DNA of 58,026 nt from Paenibacillus caseinilyticus (GCF_027533645.1 NZ_JAQAGY010000035.1:1-58026); one strand, 5' to 3'; positions 23,165 through 32,586 are shown, numbered from the stretch's first letter. Numbers and translations are program-made. Notes: generated by a model not told the origin, from the sequence alone.

Positions 23165-26119
23165 ATGATCAACCGCGTAAAGCCGAAGCCGGAGCTGAAG
23201 GGCTACCTGGCTCTGGTTCTGCATGCCCATCTTCCTTATATCCGGCATGATGACCGGGATGACGATCTCGAAGAGCGCTGGTTCCATGAAGCGATGACGG
23301 AGACCTACCTGCCGATGGTCGAAATGTTCGACCGCCTGCACGCGGACGGCGTCGACTTCCGGCTCACCTTCTCCATGACGCCTACCCTTTTGTCGCTGTG
23401 CAGCGATCCGCTGATGCAGCAGCGCTACGCGGACCATCTGGGCAAGCTGATCGAACTGGCGGACAAGGAGACGGCCCGGCTGCGGGAGGACCCCCGGCTG
23501 CTCCCGCTCGCCCGGATGTATGCGGAGCGGTTCCGCACGCTGCAGCAGGTCTACGAAGGGGCCGGCCGTAATATCGTTAGGCGGTTCAAGGCGTATCAGG
23601 ATCTCGGCAAGCTCGAGATTATCACCTGCGCGGCGACTCACGGCTTCCTGCCGCTGATGAAGACCGAAGAATCGATCCGGGCGCAGATCCTTACCGCCGT
23701 GCGGGATTACGAGCGGCACTTCGGCTGCAGACCGCGGGGGATCTGGCTGCCGGAATGCGGCTTCACCCCCGGCATCGACCGGATCCTGAAGAGCTGCGGC
23801 ATCGACTTCTTCTTCACCGATTCCTCCGCTGTGGCCTATGCCACCCCAAGACCGAACCGGGAGCTCTATGCGCCGCTGATGACGCCGTACGGGGTCACCG
23901 CATTCCCGCGCGATCCCGAATCGTCGCAGCAGGTATGGAGCTCACAGAACGGCTATCCCGGCGATTATAACTACCGCGAGTATTACCGGGACATCGGATG
24001 GGACCTCGGCTGGAACGATCCCGAGGAGTGGGAGCATATCCGCCCTTATGTGCTGCCGACCCACGAACGCGTGAATACGGGCATCAAGTACTACCGGATC
24101 ACGGGCCGGGGGAACCACCGGGAGCCGTACAATCCCGAGTGGGCCCGGGAGCGGGCGGCCGAGCATGCCGGCAACTTCCTCTATAACCGGCAGAAGCAGG
24201 CGGAGCATGGGTATGCCCACCTGGACCGGCGTCCGGTCATCGTCTCGCCCTACGACGCCGAATTGTTCGGCCACTGGTGGTATGAGGGCCCCCTGTGGAT
24301 CGAGATGCTGTGCCGGAAGATCTTCTATGACCAGCACGAGCTGGCCCTCATCACGCCGTCGGGCTATCTCAAGGAATATCCGGTAGCCGATACCGGCAAA
24401 GTGAACGAATCGAGCTGGGGCCGCAGCTCCACCGCCGAAGTGTGGCTGCAGGGGGTCAATGACTGGATCTATCCCCACCTGCACGAGGCAGAGATGCGGA
24501 TGGTCCGGCTGGCCACGATGCACGAACACTTGGAGAACCGCGACGGGTTAAGCGCCGGGCTTCTGAAGCGTGCGCTGAACCAGGCCGCCCGCGAGCTGAT
24601 GCTCGCGCAGAGCAGCGACTGGGCGTTCATCATGGATTCGAAGACCGTGGTGGACTATGCCTGCCGGAGGACCAAGGACCATCTCGGCTGCTTCCGGCTC
24701 CTGTGCGACGGCATCGAATCAGGAAGCCTGGACGAAGCTTACGTGGCCGAGCTGGAGGCGAAGGACAACCTGTTCCCCGCAGTGGACTACCGGGACTATG
24801 CCAGCGTCTGCCGCACGTCGCCCAATCCTTTGATCCCGGACCCGGGGCAGTGGAAGGCGCTGCTCGCGGCCACCGCGGACCGGCCGAACGTGTTCATGCT
24901 CGCCTGGGAATATCCGCCGAAGTCCGTCGGCGGGCTTTCCCGTGCCGTCTGCGACCTGTCGGAAGCTCTCGCGGCCCGCGGCCAAATCGTGCATGTTGTG
25001 ACGAGCTCGCATGATGGAGCCCCTTATTTCGAAGTCAAGAATGGCGTGTACATCCACCGGGTTCCGGTGCAGCACTCCTACGATACCGACTTTTATCATT
25101 GGACCTTCGAGATGAATCTGGCCATGACGGATTATCTGGTGAATTGGAAAGAACACGGAGGACGGATCGACCTGCTCCATGCGCATGACTGGATGGTCTA
25201 CCACACCGCGCGCGAGATCAAGATGAGCTTCGGCCTGCCGATGATCGCCACGATCCACGCGACCGAGTGGGGGCGCCATGGCGGACGCCTGTCCTCCCCG
25301 CTGTCCGAAGCCATCCACCGGCTGGAGGGCGCACTGACCAGAGACGCCGACCAGGTGATCGTCTGCAGTCCTTATATGAAGCAAGAAATCCAGGGCCTGT
25401 TCCATCCACCGGATGACAAGCTACATGTCTTTCCTAACGGGGTCCGGCTGGATAAAGTTGCACCGGCGGAGAACGATTCGGAGGACGCCAAAAGGCAGCT
25501 CGGCGTGGAAGGCAGGCGCGTGCTCTTCTTCATCGGGCGGCTCGTCTTCGAGAAAGGCGTCCAGACGCTCATTCACGCCATGCCTTCCATCCTGTCCGCC
25601 GCGCCGGACACCGTGCTGTTCATCGGCGGGGCAGGGCCCATGGAAGGTCCGCTGCGCGGGCTGTCCGCCCACCTGGGCGAGAAGGTCCGCTTCACCGGCT
25701 TCGTGGATGACCCGACGAAGGAGCTGCTCTACCGGGCTGCAGACGTCTGCGTGATTCCGAGCCATTACGAGCCGTTCGGCATTGTGGCGCTGGAGGCGAT
25801 GAAGCACCGGCGCCCGGTCGTTCTCTCCGATACGGGCGGTCTCGCCGACATGGTCGAACACGGCGTGGACGGCTACCGGGCGCTTCCCGGCCATGTCGAT
25901 TCGCTCGCCTGGCATGTCAGCGAGCTGCTGTTGGACCCCGGGCTCGGCAGCCGCATGGCGGAGCAAGCGTACGCCAAGCTGCAGGCCCTCTACACGTGGG
26001 ACCGTATCGCCGAAGAGACCGCCCGGACTTACCGCGGCTTGACCCATTATCAGGAGCCGGTACAGGCTGCAGCTCGGCCGGCCGATTCCCCCGACGCGAT
26101 ATCGCTGGTACCCAAATAA
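23165..26119 (+). CDS. GH57 1,4-alpha-glucan branching enzyme fused to a GT4 glucan synthase
   Basis: A 984-residue two-enzyme fusion. Residues about 12-550 are a GH57 barrel with DUF1957: LVLHAHLPYIRH, the nucleophile Glu in GIWLPECGF, and the acid Asp in VSPYDAELFGHWW, followed by SSWGRSSTAEVWLQGVNDW, as in alpha-glucan branching enzymes. Residues about 575-965 are a GT4/GT5-type glycosyltransferase: FMLAWEYPPKSVGGLSRAV, LLHAHDWMVYHTA, FIGRLVFEKGVQTL and the nucleotide-sugar site HYEPFGIVALEAM. One chain could thus both extend and branch an alpha-glucan. The sugar donor is not predictable. It lies in a tight operon with a nucleotidyltransferase 17 bases downstream. The start has GAGG ten bases before it. 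Confidence 0.88.
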   Translation: MINRVKPKPELKGYLALVLHAHLPYIRHDDRDDDLEERWFHEAMTETYLPMVEMFDRLHADGVDFRLTFSMTPTLLSLCSDPLMQQRYADHLGKLIELADKETARLREDPRLLPLARMYAERFRTLQQVYEGAGRNIVRRFKAYQDLGKLEIITCAATHGFLPLMKTEESIRAQILTAVRDYERHFGCRPRGIWLPECGFTPGIDRILKSCGIDFFFTDSSAVAYATPRPNRELYAPLMTPYGVTAFPRDPESSQQVWSSQNGYPGDYNYREYYRDIGWDLGWNDPEEWEHIRPYVLPTHERVNTGIKYYRITGRGNHREPYNPEWARERAAEHAGNFLYNRQKQAEHGYAHLDRRPVIVSPYDAELFGHWWYEGPLWIEMLCRKIFYDQHELALITPSGYLKEYPVADTGKVNESSWGRSSTAEVWLQGVNDWIYPHLHEAEMRMVRLATMHEHLENRDGLSAGLLKRALNQAARELMLAQSSDWAFIMDSKTVVDYACRRTKDHLGCFRLLCDGIESGSLDEAYVAELEAKDNLFPAVDYRDYASVCRTSPNPLIPDPGQWKALLAATADRPNVFMLAWEYPPKSVGGLSRAVCDLSEALAARGQIVHVVTSSHDGAPYFEVKNGVYIHRVPVQHSYDTDFYHWTFEMNLAMTDYLVNWKEHGGRIDLLHAHDWMVYHTAREIKMSFGLPMIATIHATEWGRHGGRLSSPLSEAIHRLEGALTRDADQVIVCSPYMKQEIQGLFHPPDDKLHVFPNGVRLDKVAPAENDSEDAKRQLGVEGRRVLFFIGRLVFEKGVQTLIHAMPSILSAAPDTVLFIGGAGPMEGPLRGLSAHLGEKVRFTGFVDDPTKELLYRAADVCVIPSHYEPFGIVALEAMKHRRPVVLSDTGGLADMVEHGVDGYRALPGHVDSLAWHVSELLLDPGLGSRMAEQAYAKLQALYTWDRIAEETARTYRGLTHYQEPVQAAARPADSPDAISLVPK

Positions 26120-26136
26120 CAAGGGAGTGTTAGCCA

Positions 26137-28542
26137 ATGAAAGCCGTCATTATGGCAGGGGGCAAAGGAACCCGGCTCCGACCCTTAACCTGCCATGTCC
26201 CGAAACCTATGGTGCCTCTGGCCGGCCGCCCCTGTATGGAATACATGATCGAGCTGCTGCTTGCCCACGGGATCGAAGATATCGCCGTAACCCTTCAATA
26301 TTTGCCGGACGTCATACGCGATTATTTCGGGGACGGACAAGACCATGGCGTCCGGATCCGCTATTTTGAAGAAACCGTCCCTCTCGGCACGGCCGGCAGC
26401 GTCAGGAACGCCCGGGAGTTTCTCGATGAATCGTTCATCGTGATCAGCGGGGACGCCCTGACGGATTTCGACTTAACCGCCGCCGTCAGCTTCCATAAGG
26501 CCAAGGGGGCGCTGGCCACCCTCGTCCTGACACCGGCCGAGCACCCACTGGATTACGGCGTGGTGATGGCCGGCGAGGACGGGCGGGTGCTGCGCTTCCT
26601 CGAGAAGCCTTCCTGGGGGGAAGTATTCAGCGATACGGTGAATACGGGAATCTACATTCTGGAGCCCGAAGTATTGGACCGCTTCGAAGCGGGCACCGAG
26701 TACGACTTCAGCAACCAGCTCTTCCCGGACCTGCTGGCCCAAGGACTGCCCTTGTACGCCTATGTGGCGGACGGGTACTGGTCCGATATTGGCAGCCTGC
26801 AGCAGTACAGGCAGACCCAGTTCGATATGCTGGACGGACGGGCCCAAGTCCGGATCCATGGGCAGGAGATCGCTCCCGGTATCTATGCCGGCGAGGATGT
26901 GTCCGTCTCCCCGGGAGCGAAGCTCGGCGGTCCGGCCTATATCGGAGACGGCACCCGGGTCGGCCATGGGGTGGAGATCGGGGAATACTGCATCGTCGGC
27001 CGCGGGAACCATGTGGCGGACGGCAGCATTCTCGGGCGCGCCATCCTCTGGGATTACAACCGGATCGCCGAAGGCAGCGAGCTCCTCGGCACCACGCTCG
27101 GCTCCCGGATCGTCTCCCGGGCTGCCGCCAGCTTCGGCGACGGCAGCGTAGTCGGCAGCCACTGCACCATCGGCCCCAAGGCCGTCGTGCATCCCGGCGT
27201 GAAGATCTGGCCGAAGAAGCAGGTCGCGGAGAACGCCCAGCTGAATGCCTCCCTGATCTGGGGCGATACCTCGCGAAGCTCCCTCTACCGGTCAGGCGTC
27301 GTATCCGGCACGCCGAATGCCGAGATGACGCCCGAGTTCGCGGCCCGCTTCGCTGCCGCGTACGGGTCGGTTCTCGCGCTGGGACAGGCGCTGACGGTCT
27401 CCTGCTCTGCCGGAGACTTCGCCGAGATCATGAAAGCCGCGGTCACCGCCGCCCTGCGTTCTGCCGGGGTCCATGTCATCGACCTCGGTTTCGTCCTTCC
27501 GCCGGTCGCCCGGTTTGCCGTCCGGCAGCTGAGTACCGCAGGCGGCATCCATCTCTCCGTCAGCGGGGATGGCGCCCTCTGCACCTTCGAATGCTTCGAC
27601 GGCGAGGGCCTGCCGCTCGCAAGGCGTGCCGAACGCAAAGTGGACCATGCCTTCTGGCAGGAAGACTACGGGAGGGTCTCCCACGAAGAGGTCGGGAGCT
27701 ATCATCAGGACGAGACGCTGACCGAGCTCTATGTCCAGTCGGTAGCGGGGGCGGCCCGGCTGGACGGCCCGGCGGACGAAGCGAGTCCGCTGCGGGTGGC
27801 GGTCTCGGCGCGGCCGGACGTCTTCCGGCTGCTGCATCCGCTGCTCCGCGCGCTCGCCTGCGAAGCCGTCCACCTGCCGGAGGCATCGCAGAGGGATGAC
27901 CTTGCAGCCCTGGTCCCCCGGCTCCAGGCCGATCTCGGCCTCTGGCTCGGCGGCGACGGGCGGGAGATGAGCCTCGTGACCGCCGAAGGTGAGTCCGTCT
28001 CCAGAGACAAGCTGACGCTGCTGCAGTATCTCTCCTACTTCCACAGCTTCCCGGGCAGCTCCATAGGCGCACCGGTCAGCGCCCCCCAGCTGCTAGAGAG
28101 CCTGGCTGGCGGGCTCGGCTGCCGGGTGGTGCGCACCAAGGAGCATCTGCGCAGCATCATGGAGGTCTCCGGCAGCATGGCGCTGCACCCGCTCTATGAT
28201 GCCTTGTTCGCTGCAGGCCTCATCGTATGCAACATGCACCGCAGCGGCGTTCCGCTTCATGGCCTGCTCTCCCTGATCCCCTCGTTTCATCTCCAGCGGG
28301 AGACGGTCGGCTGTCCGTGGGACCGCAAGGGACACGTGATGAGGCGCATGATGGAACGGACACAGGGGCAGCAGGTCGATCTCATTGACGGCATTAAGTT
28401 CTATCATGACGGAGGATCGGTGCTGCTGCTTCCCGATGCCGATGAGCCCCTCTTCAGCGTCGTGGCCCAAGGGGAACACGCGCAGCATGTCTCCGAGCTG
28501 CTCGAGCACTACCGGGGCCATATTCTAAATTTTCTGGAGTAA
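26137..28542 (+). CDS. Sugar-phosphate nucleotidyltransferase fused to a degenerate phosphomannomutase
   Basis: An 801-residue protein. Residues 1-235 are a nucleotidyltransferase (KAVIMAGGKGTRLRPLT, PKPMVPLAGRP, SGDALTDFD, VNTGIYILEPE) of the GDP-mannose/NDP-glucose pyrophosphorylase type. Residues 245-385 are left-handed beta-helix hexapeptides. Residues about 385-800 resemble phosphomannomutase, but the active-site serine loop (normally T-A-S-H-N-P) is replaced around HLSVSGDGALCTF, and the metal loop (normally D-G-D-G-D) is replaced around LGLWLGGDGRE. Mutase activity is therefore doubtful. Context suggests it makes the sugar nucleotide for the preceding GT4 enzyme; whether that is GDP-, ADP- or UDP-linked is unknown. 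Confidence 0.87.
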   Translation: MKAVIMAGGKGTRLRPLTCHVPKPMVPLAGRPCMEYMIELLLAHGIEDIAVTLQYLPDVIRDYFGDGQDHGVRIRYFEETVPLGTAGSVRNAREFLDESFIVISGDALTDFDLTAAVSFHKAKGALATLVLTPAEHPLDYGVVMAGEDGRVLRFLEKPSWGEVFSDTVNTGIYILEPEVLDRFEAGTEYDFSNQLFPDLLAQGLPLYAYVADGYWSDIGSLQQYRQTQFDMLDGRAQVRIHGQEIAPGIYAGEDVSVSPGAKLGGPAYIGDGTRVGHGVEIGEYCIVGRGNHVADGSILGRAILWDYNRIAEGSELLGTTLGSRIVSRAAASFGDGSVVGSHCTIGPKAVVHPGVKIWPKKQVAENAQLNASLIWGDTSRSSLYRSGVVSGTPNAEMTPEFAARFAAAYGSVLALGQALTVSCSAGDFAEIMKAAVTAALRSAGVHVIDLGFVLPPVARFAVRQLSTAGGIHLSVSGDGALCTFECFDGEGLPLARRAERKVDHAFWQEDYGRVSHEEVGSYHQDETLTELYVQSVAGAARLDGPADEASPLRVAVSARPDVFRLLHPLLRALACEAVHLPEASQRDDLAALVPRLQADLGLWLGGDGREMSLVTAEGESVSRDKLTLLQYLSYFHSFPGSSIGAPVSAPQLLESLAGGLGCRVVRTKEHLRSIMEVSGSMALHPLYDALFAAGLIVCNMHRSGVPLHGLLSLIPSFHLQRETVGCPWDRKGHVMRRMMERTQGQQVDLIDGIKFYHDGGSVLLLPDADEPLFSVVAQGEHAQHVSELLEHYRGHILNFLE

Positions 28543-28676
28543 GCATAAGGTATAGTGACCTGGCGAACACGGCGGGCGGCTTCGGCCGCTACGCGGCCCG
28601 TGCGGGAATCCCGCAGCCGCGCGCCGCGCCATGCCATCCGTACGGAAGAATCCCCTATCCCGGAAGGAGATGTCTC

Positions 28677-28886
28677 ATGAAGCTGATTCCGATCCCCTCC
28701 AAACAGATTGCCTATGTGAGGTATGACGACCAGGCTTCGCAAATGCATATCCAGTACCATACCGGCCAGACCTATACCTGCAGCGGCGTGCAGCCGGACC
28801 AGTACCAGCTCCTGCTGCAATCCCCGAACCGGTACGATCTGGTCATGAAGATGACGGCCGTGGGCGGACCGATCGCCGAGGGATAA
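28677..28886 (+). CDS. KTSC-domain protein
   Basis: A 69-residue protein consisting of one KTSC domain, a small fold named after a K-T-S-C motif and often near lysyl-tRNA-like or stress genes. The pattern IAYVRYDDQASQMHIQYHTG with TYTCSGVQPDQYQLLLQS fits. Function is unknown. GGAAGGAGATG lies before the ATG. It is 134 bases after the nucleotidyltransferase and before a terminator, so it is probably the last gene of the operon. Confidence 0.8.
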   Translation: MKLIPIPSKQIAYVRYDDQASQMHIQYHTGQTYTCSGVQPDQYQLLLQSPNRYDLVMKMTAVGGPIAEG

Positions 28887-28941
28887 CCTGGAGCGCTCCT
28901 TCTTCCGGGGTCCGGCCTCTTCGGGTGATCGGCGCCATCCC

Positions 28942-28976
28942 AGAATCTCCGCTTCCGGGCCGGAGATTCTTTTTTT
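28942..28976 (+). terminator. Terminator of the glucan operon
   Basis: AGAATCTCCG (28942-28951) pairs with CGGAGATTCT (28961-28970), followed by T to 28976. Confidence 0.92.
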
Positions 28977-29123
28977 CGGCCGTATAGTTTTCTTCAAAGC
29001 GGAAATAGTAGGTTAATAGTGAGAGTGTCTTAGGAGTTGACCGCAGGCAGGCCGCCGCCGCAGCGGAGCCGGCGCATCCCTCCCAACCCTGGTCTCCATA
29101 CGTTTTCATTATATTTTCATCCG

Positions 29124-29152
29124 TTGACCCCATTGGCATAAAAAGGTACTCT
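29124..29152 (+). promoter_or_regulatory. Candidate promoter of the GH15 gene
   Basis: TTGACC (29124-29129), 17 bases, TACTCT (29147-29152), about 45 bases before the start. The rest of the 28977-29123 gap shows nothing. Confidence 0.45.
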
Positions 29153-29195
29153 TAAGATAGAGAAAGCATACCGGATAGAAAAGGATGTGGAACCA

Positions 29196-31175
29196 TTGCC
29201 TAGACAGTTAGTCATCGGAAACGGGAAGTTCTTGATCAATCTGGACCGCCATACGTACATGCGCGACCTGTATTATCCTTATGTAGGGCAATTGAACCAC
29301 GTCGGCGGCTATCAGTGCAGAGTCGGTCTGTGGGTGGACGGCGCGTTCTCCTGGCTGTCGGACCCGGACTGGAGCTTTGAGCTTTCGTACGTAGAAGATT
29401 CGCTGGTCACGGAGGTCAAGGCCACGCACTATCACCTCGGGATTACCCTCGTGATCAACGACGGCGTCCACCAGAGGGAAGATATTTATCTGAAGCGCGT
29501 AACGGTCCACAACCACTGGGACCAAGTGCGCGAGGTGCGCATGTTCTTCAACCAGGATCTTGTGATCAACGAGACCGAAGTCGGCGATACGGCCGCTTAC
29601 TATCCGCAGAACAACACCGTATTTCATTACAAAAAAGACCGGTACTTCATGTTCAACGGCCTCGCCGGAACGGAAGGACTCTATCAATATACAACGGGCG
29701 TGAAGCGGTTCTATAATGCCGAAGGCACATGGCGCGACGCCGAAGACGGCCATCTCATGGGCAACGCCATCGCCCAAGGCTCGGTGGACAGCACAGTATC
29801 CGTCCGGATGCATGTGCCTCCCCTCTCGGAGGAGACGCTCTACTACTGGATGACGGCAGGCAAGAACCTCGAAGAGGTGAAGAAGCTCGACGCCTACGTC
29901 AAAGACAGCCATCCGGGCAAGCTGCTCGACCGGACCCAGATCTACTGGCAGCGCTGGGTCAACAAGTCCGAGCGGGACTACGGCAACCTGCCCGAGGAGG
30001 TCATCCGCCTCTACAAGCACAGCCTCCTGATGGTCCGCACGCAGACCGACGTCAACGGGGCGATCATCGCCGCCAACGACTCGGAGATCATGCAGTCGAA
30101 CCGCGACCATTACAGCTACATGTGGCCCAGGGACGGCGCCTTGATCGCATACGCGATGTCGATGGCGGGCTACCAGGGCATGATTACGCCGTTCTTCCAC
30201 TTCTGTGCGAACGGCCTGTCGCCCGAAGGGTACCTGCATCACAAGTACAACCCGGACGGCACGGTCGGCTCCTCTTGGCACCCCTATCTCAACGGAGGCA
30301 ACATGCAGCTGCCGATCCAGGAGGATGAGACAGCCCTTGTGCTCTTCGCCCTGTGGCAGGACTACGAGCGCCACGGAGTGATCGAATTGCCGCAGTCATT
30401 GTACCGCACCCTGATCCGCCGGGCGGCCCGCTTCATGTCGAGCTACATCGAGCACGATCTGAACCTGCCGAAACCGAGCTACGATCTGTGGGAGGAACGG
30501 TACGGCATCTTCACCTTTACGGCTTCGGCCGTGTACGGCGGTCTGATCGCGGCCGCGAACTTCTGCTCCCTGTTCGGCGACGAGGAACGCTCGAGCCGTT
30601 ACCGCCATACGGCGGAGAAGATCAAAGCCGGCATCCTCAAGCACCTCTACGATGAGGAAGAAGGCCGCTTCGTCCGCGGGCTATACCTCGACGGCGGCGT
30701 CTGGACCCAGGATAAGACGCTGGAGAGCAGCGTATACGGCATCTTCGAATTCGGTGTGCTCCCGGCGGACGATCCCCGTGTCGCTTCGACGATGAAGGCC
30801 AACCGCGACGGACTCACGATCAAGACCGAGATCGGCGGGGTGGCCCGCTACCATCACGACTACTACTTCCAGCGCTCCTCGGATATCGAGAACATTCCCG
30901 GCAACCCGTGGATCATCTGCACTCTCTGGATTGCCGAGTGGGAGATCGAGTGCGCGAAGACGCTTGCGGACCTCGAATCGCCGCGCCGGACATTGGAGTG
31001 GGTCGTGAAGCATGCGATGGAAAGCGGCGTGCTCCCCGAGCAGCTCGATCCGTTCGACGGGGGACCGGTTTCCGTGGCCCCGCTCACCTGGTCGCATGCC
31101 ACCTACGTGCTGTCCGTCGTCAAATATACGGAGAAGTACAAGAAGCTGCTCTCCTCCGCGGGCAAGCAGGCCTAG
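29196..31175 (+). CDS. GH15 glucoamylase-like glycoside hydrolase
   Basis: A 659-residue cytoplasmic enzyme (no signal peptide) of family GH15, releasing glucose from alpha-glucan ends, dextrins or trehalose. The N-terminal ~250 residues are a beta-sandwich (YMRDLYYPYVGQLNHVGG). The (alpha/alpha)6 barrel has YMWPRDGALIAYAMSM, the acid-region SYDLWEERYGIFTFT, and the base-region GVLPEQLDPFDGG followed by LTWSHATYVLS. TTG 29196 is preferred because AAGGA lies before it at normal spacing; a GTG at 29187 is too close to that site. It lies directly beyond the glucan operon with its own promoter, as the likely degradation enzyme. Confidence 0.88.
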   Translation: MPRQLVIGNGKFLINLDRHTYMRDLYYPYVGQLNHVGGYQCRVGLWVDGAFSWLSDPDWSFELSYVEDSLVTEVKATHYHLGITLVINDGVHQREDIYLKRVTVHNHWDQVREVRMFFNQDLVINETEVGDTAAYYPQNNTVFHYKKDRYFMFNGLAGTEGLYQYTTGVKRFYNAEGTWRDAEDGHLMGNAIAQGSVDSTVSVRMHVPPLSEETLYYWMTAGKNLEEVKKLDAYVKDSHPGKLLDRTQIYWQRWVNKSERDYGNLPEEVIRLYKHSLLMVRTQTDVNGAIIAANDSEIMQSNRDHYSYMWPRDGALIAYAMSMAGYQGMITPFFHFCANGLSPEGYLHHKYNPDGTVGSSWHPYLNGGNMQLPIQEDETALVLFALWQDYERHGVIELPQSLYRTLIRRAARFMSSYIEHDLNLPKPSYDLWEERYGIFTFTASAVYGGLIAAANFCSLFGDEERSSRYRHTAEKIKAGILKHLYDEEEGRFVRGLYLDGGVWTQDKTLESSVYGIFEFGVLPADDPRVASTMKANRDGLTIKTEIGGVARYHHDYYFQRSSDIENIPGNPWIICTLWIAEWEIECAKTLADLESPRRTLEWVVKHAMESGVLPEQLDPFDGGPVSVAPLTWSHATYVLSVVKYTEKYKKLLSSAGKQA

Positions 31176-31188
31176 CGAGAATAAGATA

Positions 31189-31228
31189 AAGGCGCATCGT
31201 CCTTTACAAGGACGATGCGCCTTTATTA
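31189..31228 (+). terminator. Terminator of the GH15 gene
   Basis: AAAGGCGCATCGTCC (31189-31203) pairs exactly with GGACGATGCGCCTTT (31211-31225). Confidence 0.9.
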
Positions 31229-31282
31229 AGAGATGCAAGAAGACAGGATCGAGCTCTGGCAGATATAAATTCTAGTATGTGC
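31208..31282 (+). repeat. Second repeat family, copy 1
   Basis: About 75 bases, including AAGAAGACAGGATCGAGCTC and AGATATAAATTCTAGTATG. A near-identical copy is at 35488-35562. The left part overlaps the right arm of the GH15 terminator. Confidence 0.7.
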
Positions 31283-31288
31283 ACAAAA

Positions 31289-31330
31289 ACCACCCCATTC
31301 CCGGCCTAAGCCGGAGAATGGGGTGGTTTC
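31289..31330. terminator. Bidirectional terminator, mainly for gcvH
   Basis: ACCACCCCATTC (31289-31300) pairs with GAATGGGGTGGT (31316-31327). T-rich flanks lie on both sides, TTTTTG on the minus strand. Confidence 0.85.
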
Positions 31331-31431
31331 TTATATTGTGAGGATACGGGCCGAATCGGATCATGCCCTGCGCAGCCGACCTTCCTCTCAAGAAAGGAAT
31401 ACCTGCAGGCCGATGAGCTCAGGCTGCCTCT

Positions 31432-31815
31432 CTATTCGTGCACATAGGTTTGTTCGTACTTGTCCGCATCCCACAGGCGCTCCAGCTCCGCCTGATCGCT
31501 CATCTCCACTACCAGCAGCCATCCGTCACCGTAGGGCGCCATGTTAATGAGGCTAGGGTTGGCGGTCAGCTTGGGATTGACCTCCAGCACCTTACCGCTC
31601 ACCGGCGCATACATCTCCGTCACCGTCTTGACGGATTCCATACTGCCGATCGGCTGCCCCGCCTTCAGTTCTTCTCCCACTTCCGGAAGCTCTACGAAGA
31701 CGATCATGCCGAACTCTTCCTGTGCAAAATCGGTCAGGCCGATCACCGCCCGGCTGCCTTCAACCCGAATCCACTCGTGCGTTTCACTGTACTTCAATCC
31801 TGGTATGATATCCAT
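31432..31815 (-). CDS. gcvH: Glycine cleavage system H protein
   Basis: A 127-residue lipoyl carrier that shuttles the aminomethyl group between the P, T and L proteins of glycine cleavage. In Firmicutes it also serves lipoate relay. The lipoylated Lys is in SMESVKTVTEMYAPVSG; the N-terminal KYSETHEWIRVEG and the C-terminal GDGWLLVVEMSD are standard. Full length. It is separate from gcvT/gcvP, as is usual in bacilli. ATG 31815 has a GGGGAGCGG site upstream. Confidence 0.95.
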   Translation of the reverse strand: MDIIPGLKYSETHEWIRVEGSRAVIGLTDFAQEEFGMIVFVELPEVGEELKAGQPIGSMESVKTVTEMYAPVSGKVLEVNPKLTANPSLINMAPYGDGWLLVVEMSDQAELERLWDADKYEQTYVHE

Positions 31816-31868
31816 ATACAGGCACCGCTCCCCTCTTCCCCAGCTTAACCTATCCTTGAAGCCAAAAA

Positions 31869-31905
31869 CCCTCTGACCCGCCCAAAAACAGGGGCAGGCC
31901 GAGGG
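31869..31905 (-). terminator. Terminator of the peroxiredoxin gene
   Basis: The minus strand forms CCCTC...CTGCCCC / GGGCGGG...GAGGG and is followed by TTTTTGG. Confidence 0.7.
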
Positions 31906-31935
31906 AGATCGGAGCCTTATCTAAGACTTTGGAAC

Positions 31936-32484
31936 TTACTTCGCTACGAGGTGCTCGTCGCCTTTTTTCCAGCCGATCGGGCACAGGCCGCCGGACTGCA
32001 GAGCTTCGAGAACGCGGAGCGTTTCTTCTACGCTGCGGCCCACGTTGTTGTGGTGTACCACTTGGTACTGCAGTTCGCCTTCTGGGTTGATGATGAACAG
32101 ACCGCGAAGCGCGATGCCTTCTTCTTCGATCAGGACGCCGTAGTCACGGGCAACTTGCTTCGTGATGTCGGCAGCCAGAGGGAAGTTCAGCTGGCCCAGG
32201 CCGTTTTGGTCCACTGGCGTGTTGATCCAAGCGCGGTGGGAGTGAATGCTGTCCACGGATACGCCGAGGATTTCAGCGTCTACTTCTTTGAACTGGGCAG
32301 CAGCATCGCTGATGGCCGTAATTTCAGTCGGGCATACGAATGTGAAGTCCAGCGGGTAGAAGAACAGAACGAGCCATTTGCCGCTGTAATCGGACAGGGA
32401 TACTTGACCGAATTCTTTACCGTCACCGGAGACAGTTTGCAGTGTGAAGTCTGGAGCTTGTTTACCTACCAAACGTTGAGACAT
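31936..32484 (-). CDS. Typical 2-Cys peroxiredoxin (AhpC/TSA family)
   Basis: A 182-residue thiol peroxidase that reduces hydrogen peroxide and organic peroxides. The peroxidatic Cys is in FYPLDFTFVCPTE and the resolving Cys in GGLCPIGWKKGD near the end. The GGLCP/YF-type length fits AhpC-like enzymes. No ahpF is adjacent, so reduction may come from thioredoxin. ATG 32484 is chosen, with GGGAGGAAATTTCC before it; 15 upstream codons lack a ribosome binding site. A near-consensus PerR box lies upstream of its promoter. Confidence 0.93.
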   Translation of the reverse strand: MSQRLVGKQAPDFTLQTVSGDGKEFGQVSLSDYSGKWLVLFFYPLDFTFVCPTEITAISDAAAQFKEVDAEILGVSVDSIHSHRAWINTPVDQNGLGQLNFPLAADITKQVARDYGVLIEEEGIALRGLFIINPEGELQYQVVHHNNVGRSVEETLRVLEALQSGGLCPIGWKKGDEHLVAK

Positions 32485-32536
32485 GGAAATTTCCTCCCTA
32501 AAATAAGGTTTACCGTAATTGGTGATCACGTTATAA

Positions 32537-32566
32537 ATCCTACCATTATCGGCGAATGCCAGTCAA
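32537..32566 (-). promoter_or_regulatory. Sigma-A promoter of the peroxiredoxin gene
   Basis: TTGACT (32566-32561), 18 bases, TAGGAT (32542-32537), about 50 bases before the start codon. Confidence 0.65.
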
Positions 32567-32586
32567 TGTTTAAACTAATTTTATTT

